Shown: in pieces, positions 1 through 8,800 of the stretch
How the letters are laid out: each line of letters starts with the position of its first letter
How positions within the stretch are numbered: position 1 is the first letter of the stretch
Assembly: GCA_029747585.1 (NCBI GenBank)
Contig: JAPEVF010000268.1
Coordinates: forward strand, 1 to 56,787
Length of the DNA stretch: 56,787 nt
Source of the DNA: Pleurotus djamor
Lineage: Eukaryota; Basidiomycota; Agaricomycetes; Agaricales; Pleurotaceae
Reading direction: 5' to 3'
Made by a program: the position numbers and the translations under genes
Notes under the pieces: generated by a model
The model's database searches: none
What the model saw: only the letters and a program-made list of their open reading frames with translations
Told to the model about the DNA's origin: nothing

Positions 1-197
1 AGGAGTCCAGCGCTGCGCCCTCAGTCGCTGTGCTCACCCCTATCTCGTTCACTCGGCCGTCATCTCGGCCTCCGTCCTCCCCTATAGCCCCTTTCTGGAT
101 AGGGTCTAACATTTGTGATCGGTACCCATAAGCTCTCCCTTAGAGCAGCGGGAATCAGAGCAGAAGGGAAGTCAAAACAAGAACACCGCCCGGAGTC

Positions 198-758
198 CTA
201 TGGCTCGCTCGATGTGTCAAAAATAAAATAGGGCCCCCCGCAGATTCAAATNAAAAAAAATCTCCCCCCGCCAGAAAGTCAAGTCAGTGAGTTAGAATGA
301 TCACCGCCCCGCAGATAGACGTACCTGGGACATCTTCCCCGCAGATAGTCATGTCTGAGTAGTGTCCCCCGCAGATAGAATTTAGTGAACACAATTTGAG
401 ATGCCCCCCGCAGATTGGTCAAATTGCGCACCTTGTCGGAGCGCTCCCCGCAGATTAGTGAAATAACGCACCTAGTCAAGGTGCCCCCCGCAGAANCATG
501 GGTTGTGACGGACATGAGACAGCGAAGTCAGCTGCCCCCGCAGATGGAGTGTGACAGAGGTGTGACATGGTGGAATTGAATGGCCCCCCGCAGATGAGAC
601 TTGGAGGGAGTTGTTTTCTGACCTCCCCCGCAGAAGTTGAGATAAATCAACGAAAAAAACATGTGAAATTAATAATTAATTTTTAATAATTAATTTAGCT
701 TAGCAGAAACGTAAGCACGGATTAGGTACCAAACTTGCTAAATATGGAAATAGCAGAC
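198..758 (+). repeat. Left terminal inverted repeat with G/C-run modules
   Basis: About 11 copies of a C4-6 GCAGA(T) motif occur every 30-60 bp from about 235 to 630 (for example near 304, 337, 364, 402, 443, 532 and 582). The DNA between copies is unique. The AT-rich inner part ends near the end of the arm. Regularly spaced subterminal motifs like this are typical transposase-binding arrays in DNA transposons. That role is inferred here. Confidence 0.85.
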
Positions 759-1184
759 GGTGATCTTATCGTGCAAGTTTTCATTCATCTTCATCTTCGA
801 CGTTAGTGAATAGCCTGGGTAACCCATGTATACTTTGGTGCCAACCCATGCCCAACCCACACCCACCATGGGTATCAGTGTATGGGTCAAGAAACAACAA
901 AGATATTCGCATTACAGGGGCTTTTTCACAGGGGCTTGCAAAATGGGGCGAATTATAAAGGTATGTTCCAGTCATTCAATTACCTTCAACCAAGGCTCAA
1001 ATTCATTGAATAGGCATTCCATATGTATACCAAGGTACTATGTCATGGATTTCGTTGATAGTGGGTCAAAACGGCACCATGTATCACGTCGGGGTTTGAT
1101 TTCTCAGGAGCCAGGGATTAGACACATTTTTCGGATGAACAGAGGCCTGGGAAGCAGATACAGAGGTACATAAAGTTATAGAGG
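759..1184. other. Spacer between left TIR and hAT remnant
   Basis: No convincing gene. A 115-codon open frame on the plus strand (826-1173) has no recognisable domain and lies on the strand opposite the transposase remnant. Confidence 0.4.
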
Positions 1185-1712
1185 TTAGTGAATCTCACCC
1201 CAGCCATCATCCATCAAATAATCACCGACTATAGCATGCGGATCAGCTACGTCGACCTCTGGTAACTTGGCTATGCTGCGAAGGTCAGTGGAACGGATAA
1301 GTTGAAGATCGGGGTGCTTGATATCGAGTCGGCTCCACTCGCCAAGACATAGAATAGCTTGAGTTGATTGAGCAGAGAGACGGTTGCATATCAATGAAAG
1401 GGCTAGACGGCCAGTGCTAAAGACACGTTCAACGGCGACTGAGGTAGCTGTATGGGTATAAGCATGAGGCACAAGCCATGTTATGAGTGAAGAACGTACC
1501 TGGTATTGTGAGATAGTCCAACACCATCCTTGAGAGCCTTGGAGCGTCGGGCTCGGAGGGCGTGAGAGTCGTGAGAGCCATTGCGAAGAGTAAGAGTCTC
1601 GTAGATGCAAGAATGAACGATCTTCTTGTATGTATGAGGGCCTTGAACAAGCGCGTGCGGCTCGTATAGAGCGGATTGACTGTGGAAGGTTTTCGAAGGG
1701 TCCGAGATTCAC
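1185..1712 (-). pseudogene. hAT transposase C-terminal dimerisation domain (remnant)
   Basis: On the minus strand, the stretch before the intron reads LSRMVLDYLTIP. After removal of a 52-nt GT..AG intron (plus 1448-1499) it continues ATSVAVERVFSTGR and then LSAQSTQAILCLGEWSRL. This is the hallmark hAT dimerisation motif, in which a [S/T]-x-x-[S/A]-ER-x-FS core precedes a conserved L.....C...W segment. The upstream catalytic RNase H-like fold and BED finger are not visible, so only about the last 120 residues of a protein usually 600-800 aa long survive. The reading frame across the splice is intact, so the C-terminus is not badly decayed. What precedes it on the same strand is the repeated exon/intron array. 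Confidence 0.75.
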
Positions 1713-1889
1713 AAAGGAATCAGGAGAGAGCGTGTCAGACTCGCAGGGCAGAAGGATCCTGGGAGTCGTCGCGAAGAGTCTGCGGGTAGTTTCAGTTCAG
1801 TATATTTAGGGATTTGGGGGAGTTCACGACGCCAGGTGAGCTCACACCAGTTGCAGAAGTAGAGGCGTTGGGGATGATTGCAAGAGGCG

Positions 1890-2950
1890 TTCTTTGGCTA
1901 CCAGCACAAGGAGGAGAGATGGGGAGAGACGGTCTGTGCGGCTCCGTAGCATAGCAGCAAGTGCGAGCACGGACTACTATGACATGTTGTTAGTGTCTTC
2001 AGAATATAACAATTAAATCAAGTGAGGACTGGCGAAGTTATCACATTTTTCCTGGGAACAAGGGGGAGAGGGTGAGGAGCAACAGTTGAGGTAACTCCGG
2101 AGCGCAGCGGCGTATCCAGGTGTTGACTGCAATGCCCTACTGTTAGCTTTTGCAAGAGAGAGGAAAAGGATCGAGTGAGAACTTACCTAGTTACCGCACT
2201 TTTCGCTAGTACAAAGGGGAGAGGGTGGGGGAGGGGTGATCTGGGAAGCCTCAAAACGCAGCGGTTGGTACGAAGATCTGCTGCAATGACCTATCGTTAA
2301 CGTTTTCAAAAGAGACAAGTGATTTGAGCCAGAACTTACAGAGTTACCGCCCTGTTAGAGTACCAGGAGGAGAGGGTGGGGAGAAACAGTGTGGGACGCT
2401 CCGAGTCGTGGCAGCGAGTAAAGAAGTTTACTACAACAGTCTATCGTGAGTATCTGAAAGAGAGAACGAGTAAATCAAGCGAAAACTCACAAAGATATCG
2501 CATTTTTTGGCTGGTACAAGGGGAAAGGGCAGGTAGAAATGGTCTGGGAAGCCTCAAAACACAGTGGCAAGTGCAGTCGTTTGCTGTACTGACCTATCGC
2601 TGGTGTTGGCAAAAGAAATGAAAAGAATAAAGCAAGAACTCACCCAGTTATCACACTGTTTGCGAGTAGAGTACAAGGGGGCCAGAGTGGAGAGAGACAA
2701 CCTGGGAGGTCTCGGAGCATGCCGGTTAGTATGAGCGTTTGCTACGGTGATCTATCGTTGATGTTTGCGAAATAGATCAAGTGATTTGAGCCAGAACTCA
2801 TGCAGTGAGGGCCGTTTTTCTGGTACAAGGGGGAGAAGGTAGGGAGAAACCATTGGTGATGCTCCGAAGCTCGTTGTCGGGCACAGGTGAAGGCCAGCAT
2901 TCCCTATATTTAGTATGTGCGAGGGAAATGAAGTAATTCGAAGGAGCACT
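1890..2950 (-). repeat. Tandem ~153-bp units, each resembling one exon plus one intron
   Basis: Seven diverged units are anchored by the plus-strand motif gtacaaggggagagggtggg near 1902, 2056, 2210, 2361, 2513, 2671 and 2822, giving a period of about 150-158 bp. Read on the minus strand, several units hold a complete intron of about 59 nt: donor GTAAGT or GTGAGT (plus near 2185, 2338, 2486 and 2640), a branch-like TTAACG/CTAAC, and acceptor TTGCAG or TGTAG. The exon-like parts between are about 94 nt. The donors in the outer units have decayed. I could not assign a protein product to the exon-like parts. Confidence 0.7.
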
Positions 2951-3036
2951 TGGTCGTTGGTTCGTCAAGTCGTCGTGGACTTTGAGGAGATGTTTGAGCG
3001 TTCAAGCGTTCAAGCGCTCAAGTCCAAATTAGGCAG

Positions 3037-3074
3037 GTGATGAATCGGACTGGGATCCCAGTCCGATTCATCAC
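3037..3074. repeat. Perfect 38-bp palindrome
   Basis: The half-site GTGATGAATCGGACTGG, then central GATC, then the exact reverse complement. There is no spacer and no mismatch. It lies between the exon/intron array and the right TIR, next to short TTCAAGCG repeats (about 3000-3023). Confidence 0.9.
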
Positions 3075-3385
3075 TTTTCAACATTTTCTTGACGTTTTCC
3101 ATCCACGTTCACAAAGGTATATGCTTCTGACAATGTCCCCCACTAATTCTGATTGAAGGGGAGGAGGACGAGGACGAGGACGAGGAGACTCCTCAGCCCT
3201 CAATAGAGACTACCTGCAGCCCGTCGCGAAGTGGTCTGCTCTGCGACAAAAGTGCCAAGGCCTCTGCCAAATCTTCAGAAATCCCCCTCAAATTTGACCC
3301 TTGATTGCAACAGTTTTGAGTTCGCGATGGGTTGCAGATAGTCGCTAATACCCCACACGTGGGAGAAAGATGAATGAAAATAACT

Positions 3386-3935
3386 GTCTGCTATTTCCAT
3401 ATTTAGCAAGTTTGGTACCTAATCCGTGCTTACGTTTCTGCTAAGCTAAATTGATTATTAATTTCACATGNTTTTTTTCGTTGATTTATCTCAACTTCTG
3501 CGGGGGAGGTCAGAAAACAACTCCCTCCAAGTCTCATCTGCGGGGGGCCATTCAATTCCACCATGTCACACCTCTGTCACACTCCATCTGCGGGGGGCAG
3601 CTGACTTCGCTGTCTCATGTCCGTCACAACCCATGTTCTGCGGGGGGCACCTTGACTAGGTGCGTTATTTCACTAATCTGCGGGGAGCGCTCCGACAAGG
3701 TGCGCAATTTGACCAATCTGCGGGGGGCATCTCAAATTGTGTTCACTAAATTCTATCTGCGGGGGACACTACTCAGACATGACTANTCTGCGGGGAAGAT
3801 GTCCCAGGTACGTCTATCTGCGGGGCGGTGATCATTCTAACTCACTGACTTGACTTTCTGCGNGGGGGAGATNTTTTTTTTATTTGAATCTGCGGGGGGC
3901 CCTATTTTATTTTTGACACATCGAGCGAGCCATAG
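3386..3935 (-). repeat. Right terminal inverted repeat
   Basis: Reverse complement of 198-758, with modules reading ATCTGCGGGGGG on the plus strand. Ns at 3472, 3785, 3863 and 3873 fall mostly beside homopolymer runs. Confidence 0.85.
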
Positions 3936-4331
3936 AGTCCATCCTCTCGCCTATTCGGTTTACAATCACTAACCTCGCGTCGTAGGGGAATAGAGTAACA
4001 AATCCCACTCTCCGCACGAACAAGGTCCAAGAGTCATGGCCTACAGAAGGAGGAATTCAAGGTGTGCAGTCTTGCTTCCTTGAAGAGTCCCAATCCTGAG
4101 TCTACGTCTACTGGGACTCCTTTCAACGTTTTGTGCAGAAGCCAAATGGATGGTATCCTCTTCGCCTCCGAAACTGTATGTCCGCGATCTGCGAAGGGAG
4201 CACGATCGGTTAGTTCTGTCAGCTAAAGTCAAACACTCTCTCCGAATAACGGTACGAGCTGAAATTTGGTTTCAGAAGGTTGGAATCGAGTGCGCCGCTG
4301 GATCGTCCAAGGCGCTTCAAGGACACCGAAA

Positions 4332-4549
4332 ATGCCGTTTACAATCCTCATCATCACCACTTCCACGCTGGCGAATATGGCATTGGGATAATTTATGGCT
4401 CTGAGGCCGTAACGGTGGTCGAGGCTGTGGAAGGCCCCTGTTTCAAACTATGTATGCCGCAGGCCATCGCTTGCGCCCCGGGATGGTCTAGCAAGAAATT
4501 TGGTGACCATTGCTGGACTTGCTGCAAGGATGTCTTCGCGGGATCGTAG
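4332..4549 (+). pseudogene. Possible small secreted Cys-rich protein, frame-shifted
   Basis: An ATG at 4332 opens a short hydrophobic, signal-peptide-like stretch (MPFTILIITTSTLANMAL) that stops at about 4391. In another frame the DNA then encodes a short tail ending at 4549, with cysteines spaced CFKLCMP, AIACAPGW and DHCWTCC. This pattern resembles small secreted Cys-rich proteins of basidiomycetes. The signal peptide and Cys-rich part are in different frames with no clear intron between them, so this is either a broken gene or a chance pairing. The rest of 3940-4331 has no recognised feature. Confidence 0.3.
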
Positions 4550-4942
4550 GATACGAGGAGCGAGCACAGCGTAGCTACCTGATCGTGCTCTACTCAGTCT
4601 CTATGTGAGGGAATACGAACGTAAAGAAACGTTCAAATTACCGTGATACAATGCTCCTTTATTTGGCGTCGAACCGAAACTTGAGATGGTGAGAGTGTCA
4701 GCTTGGTCTCCAAGACGTGCGTGCGAGGTGGGAGTATAGAGCTGACCAGACTTGACTTCAGAGGTGTGTACTGCAGAGTCCGCGATGTTTACACAGCTCT
4801 CCTCAGCGAAAGGGGGACTCCTGAGTACGACAAAGAGCATCCAGCTTCGGGCACGCACTATCTTGTTTTACGCTCTCTTCCGTCTTTGCTCGCGTACAGA
4901 GCCCTCTCTCACTTTTGTATCATCAAGCTGCCCTACAATACG
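4550..4942. other. Unassigned spacer before copia A 3' LTR
   Basis: Only short overlapping open frames on both strands; none is recognisable. It forms the outer flank of the copia A 3' end. The five bases next to the LTR (atacg) do not match the flank at the other end of the copia array (tatgg at 36634). Confidence 0.4.
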
Positions 4943-5311
4943 TGTAGGAATAGGAAACTCAGTATATTGCGGGGGGGCAATAACTACACGAAGTAGGTAC
5001 CTGTAGGAATAGGAAACTGTACGAACGTAAGTACTAGTGGATGTAGAATAGGTATAGGACGAGCTCACCTCAGTATATTGCNGGGGGGGCAATAACTGAG
5101 GTGACGAGTACGTGCGAGTATCTACTATATAGGAAGTCCATCGCGATGACAAAGTGAGCGATAACACATGAGATAAGAAGGTGAATATCATACGCATTAA
5201 GTACTAAAGAGCAAGACGAGAGGAAGAGAAATATACCTGACAACGAGACTAGACGTCTCATCGTGACATCGGTCTTCGGGACCGATTGCCCATAGACCAC
5301 TGAATCCAACA
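4943..5311 (-). repeat. Copia A 3' LTR
   Basis: Minus strand starts TGTTGGATTCAGTGG and ends TTCCTACA (TG..CA). It is 368 bp plus one N at 5082. The polypurine tract TTGAGGGGGAG lies directly upstream (plus 5312-5322). It differs from the LTR at 31474-31841 by about one substitution. Confidence 0.93.
5065..5104. repeat. G7-looped palindrome inside the copia LTR
   Basis: A TCACCTCAGT arm and its inverse ACTGAGGTGA flank TATTGC-G7-CAATA. The same structure occurs at 31596-31634 and 36388-36426. A half version (TATTGC-G7-CAATA without the outer arms) lies near the other end of each LTR. It could form a hairpin with an all-G loop; a role is unknown. Confidence 0.8.
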
Positions 5312-5318
5312 CTCCCCC

Positions 5319-5756
5319 TCAATCGGGACGAAGACCAAGTAAAGCAGCGAAGTGCTTCGTCTTGTGGTTTGGTAAAGCCTTGGTGAGAACGTCGGCGATC
5401 ATTTTGTCGGTGGGACAATAAGCCACCTTGATAGCGCCCGATTCGACAACCCAGCGAACGAAGTGGTAGCGGATGTCAATATGCTTCGTGCGAACATGAA
5501 ATTGATGGTCTTTGGTGAGTGCGATGGCGGCCTGATTGTCGCAGAAGAGAGTAAGAGGCTTGATGTCGATGTCGAAGACCTGAAGAAGGAAGGTGCTGTA
5601 CCACATGCCTTCCTTGGCAGCATGGGTATTAGCAACGAGCTCGCTTTCTGCAGTGGATAACGAGACAATCTCCTGGCTCTTCGACGACCAGGAGACAGCA
5701 CCACCATTGATAACAAAGGCGTACCCAGAGACAGCCTTCCTATCCTCGGCCATACT
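5319..5756 (-). pseudogene. Copia A pol, RNase H C-terminal part
   Basis: Encodes the RNase H end of copia Pol, with AESELVANTHAAKEGMW, LFCDNQAAIALTKD and the terminal HFAALLGLRPD. It begins with MAED exactly at the insertion border. Its ATG is only an internal codon of the original polyprotein. It cannot be made from the copia promoter because 21.7 kb of foreign DNA, with terminal structures and stop codons, now separates it from the reverse transcriptase part at 27482-28648. Confidence 0.9.
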
Positions 5757-5767
5757 TGGTGGTGTGG

Positions 5768-5787
5768 GCCACCGCCGGGGGCGTGGC
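5768..5787 (-). terminator. Helitron 3' terminal hairpin
   Basis: Minus strand GCCACGCCCCCGGCGGTGGC folds as an 8-bp stem (GCCAC+GCC with GGC+GTGGC), a CCC loop and one bulged base. It ends 11 nt before the element terminus, the usual place of the Helitron 3' hairpin thought to signal termination of rolling-circle transfer. A second short stem (GGTGG/CCACC) overlaps the last bases. Confidence 0.75.
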
Positions 5788-5790
5788 AGG

Positions 5791-5802
5791 TACGGGTCCG
5801 AT
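5791..5802. repeat. Asymmetric inverted repeat, 3' subterminal copy
   Basis: TACGGGTCCGA followed by TTTCTTAC. The partner at 27468-27478 reads, on the minus strand, TACGGGTCCGAAATG, with TTTCTTAC further inside (27442-27449). It pairs the two ends of the 21.7-kb element. Confidence 0.8.
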
Positions 5803-5805
5803 TTC

Positions 5806-8800
5806 TTACATGCACTTTGTATATATTGCCATAATAGCCTCCATTTCTAGCAATTGATTCCATTCTTGAACCCTATTCACAGTAGCTTCATATTCAAACT
5901 TGCCATTATTATTTGCTCCATCATAGATCCACACTCTCTTGTCAGAGTCAATGTATCTAGCTATGAAATGGTTGAAGTTGTAATAGATAACAGCGTTTAG
6001 ATCATATGATGCCCCAGTCTTATTCATTTCTAGTGTGAGTTCAATCCTAGTATTGAGTTTAGTCTGACCATAGTTTAATTCAAGAATAAGCAAGGGTGGG
6101 CAGGTGTGAAACCTATGAATATATGAGGTTTCTGCATCACACCCTGGCTGATGGCAACCTCTGTTATTGAACTTGTGGTTGTTCAACCAATCTTGAATTG
6201 AAACCTTATCAGGTGTATTATTACAAATTAATATTGATCCACTTGTTTTGTTGCGATTCTCTCTAGATACCCAGATATGCCCTTCATCACACTCATGCTC
6301 TATAGAATACACATTGTTGGTTGTTTCCATTAACATATCAAAAATAAGAGCAATAGATGTATATTGCCCATATTGAAACTCTCTTGGATTTGCAAGTTGC
6401 AATTGTTTGCGCAAGCTATTCCTACAATGCTCCAAACCAGCTCTTCCCATATCAGAATCAAATGTATCCATGACTTCCTGTAGTAATGGAGAAGTATACC
6501 ATGCCTGTTCATTATTTTTAGAAGTGATGCATTTATTTTCCAGCCACATATTATAAAGTAATGACAAGAAAGTATCATATGCGCAACTGTTATCTTTCCA
6601 CCTACAGCCAAAAGGCATGTTAATCTTTACGACCGGAGTTTCCTCCTTTTTAATAGAAGCAGGTACTTGCCTTTTACTAGGCTGTGATGTACTGGGATCA
6701 TCCCCAACTAGAAACGATACAGACATTTTCCTTTTCAAAGACTTGGCACCAGAAATTTCCAACTGATCAGGTTTCAAAGCTGATATAGAGGACATGTGAC
6801 CATTTTGAGGCACCTTCTGGGTTTTCTTTGAAGAAGAAATCTCCCATTTCAAAGGTGTAAATGTTGGATTTTCATAGGGTTGCTCTTTGGTAAACTTGAT
6901 GCACTTGTGAATATGAGGAGGTACATAATTAGATGGCATGCTACTACGGAAAGAAGTGATTAGATCTGCACGGAATTCACCTTGAACAGTTGCTGGAAGC
7001 TTTCCCTCAAAACGCAATCTTGTAATATCATCTAGCATTTCCAAGTCTCTAAATTCAGCTCTTAAATCTCCAGAACACTTTCCAGTAATCTGCGTAGAAT
7101 CAAAGCCTTGAAGTATGAGTGTTCCAGCTGCGGTTGAACTCCGAGACAATGCTGTATAGTACCCTTGGTGACAGGACAAATTGTTTAGATGAACCACANT
7201 TTTTTGGTCTGGTTTTCCCTTGTGAAGCAAAATCAGTCATAGCATAGTCAATGGTAATTTCAACTTGATTTCGGGAAACATCAAGGCTTTGCCCACATGG
7301 AAGTTGAACTCTTGTAGACACAGAAGTTCTGATAATAGGGACTACATTTTTAGGCAGGCCTTTAAACTGTACATCTCTTGGAGGGTCTGTTAACTCTACA
7401 AATAGCACATCAAGAACTGGCTGACCATATATTCCTTTACTAGCATGCCAATCAAAAACTGTACCTGGCTGACCATTGGTCATACATAACTCAGTAGCAC
7501 TATTATTTCTTAGCATGACAGGAAGACCTTTACACAGTAGCAATTTTCCTGGTATCTTCTTCTCAGTAGAACATGGTGGCTGCTCCCATAAGAGCTGTTG
7601 TGTTTTCTTATCAAGATTTTTTCTTTGACGCCTTCCTTTCTTACCTTTTTGAACTGAAGGATCTTTGATTGTATCCTCAGAATAAAAGGTATATAATTTT
7701 AGATTAAATTGTGTAGCAAACCTTTGAATGCCAAGCTCATTAATGGCATCTTTATTAACATGGTTAGCTGTAATTATGGATACATCCCGGAAGTCAGGAT
7801 CTGAGACACTACGTTTACCTAGACAATTAGCAGAAACGAGAGTACGCAAGAAGGCAAGATCTTCCACAGTACAATCCCTATATCTCATGTTTTCTAAAGC
7901 CTTTCTGAACTTAGCATCCTCTGGCGTCTGTTGCTTTTGTCTCATATTCTGTCTTAATATAACAACAGTAGTACACTGATGCCATGCAGATTTTCCTAAG
8001 GCCTCTTCTTGATCCTTGATATTACTCCCTTTAACTAAGCCAATTCTATGACTATATAAGGAAGCTAACTCTCTCCCCATGACCGGAGGTAACTGCGCAA
8101 AATCTCCTGCAAAAATCATGTTCAGACCACCNAAAAATTTCATGTGGTTTATTAAGGGAAATACAAATACGGTGACTAATTGTATACATATCTCTTGCAG
8201 AGAGCATAGATACTTCATCCACAAATATGTATTGAACACCTTCTAACCGGCTCTGAACCTGATTGATAGGAATGGATGTTTCCCCTCTACTTATTATGCC
8301 AAAAGCATAGTGATATGTCATGCCACCAGGAAGCAAGCATGCTGCATTTGCAGTTGGGGTAACAACCAGTAACTTATAACTTTGGTTCAACAGCTCAAAT
8401 AATTTAACCAAGGCTTTTAGAACTTGTGACTTTCCCGTTCCACCCATGCCTCCAATGTACATCTTTAGCTGGTCTTGACTTTCAGATACAGCATGATTGG
8501 CTACAATTGTAAATGCTCTTTCTTGTTCTTTATTGAGCTTAAAATCTACAATACACTGGCTTACAATTTCTGCATGTTTAACTGGAATAAAGGATTTTTC
8601 AAGATATGATTTGTCTGCTACTACAACCTTATTAGAAACTTCAGCTGAGCCAGATAATTTACTTGGTAAAACACCCTTTCTCTGGTCTAAAACTACTTGG
8701 CGCATCTGTTGTACATCAAAACGCCATGCAGCAGGTGGCTTACAAGGCAAAGAAGAAGTAGATTGCATGATTGGCTTAGAATAATTAGTTCCATCCTTTA

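Larger units (their letters stand above)
198..3935. mobile_element. DNA transposon with ~550-bp terminal inverted repeats and hAT remnant
   Basis: The left end starts CTATGGCTCGCTCG and the right end is its exact inverse. AGTC flanks both ends (194-197 and 3936-3939), a possible 4-bp target duplication. The arms (198-758 and 3386-3935) match nearly base for base, apart from a short AT-rich duplication in the left arm. The only recognisable coding relic inside is a hAT C-terminal dimerisation domain on the minus strand. The rest of the transposase is missing, so this copy looks non-autonomous. Canonical hAT elements have short TIRs and 8-bp duplications. Either this is an unusual hAT derivative, or a hAT remnant lies inside another kind of element. 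Confidence 0.85.
4943..5756 (-). mobile_element. Ty1/copia element A, 3' part (RNase H end plus 3' LTR)
   Basis: The DNA matches copia B 31474-32286 with only a few substitutions and then stops abruptly at ACT (5754-5756). The missing remainder resumes at 27479. The break corresponds to the junction of the DADGS and MAED residues in the RNase H domain. In copia B the two sides are contiguous (about 32280-32292). Copia A is therefore one element split by the 21.7-kb insertion. Confidence 0.95.

Noticed and set aside
1..120. Possible LTR end (ggtctaacatttgtgatcgg) of another retrotransposon
   Set aside because: Only one end is in view and no matching LTR or coding part was found.
228..640. CRISPR-like look of the C-run/GCAGA repeats with unique spacers
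   Set aside because: Spacing is irregular, the whole block is mirrored at 3490-3900 as a transposon arm, and the genome is a fungus.
191..3943. 8-bp target duplication expected for hAT
   Set aside because: The eight bases on each side (ccggagtc and agtccatc) do not match; only AGTC does.
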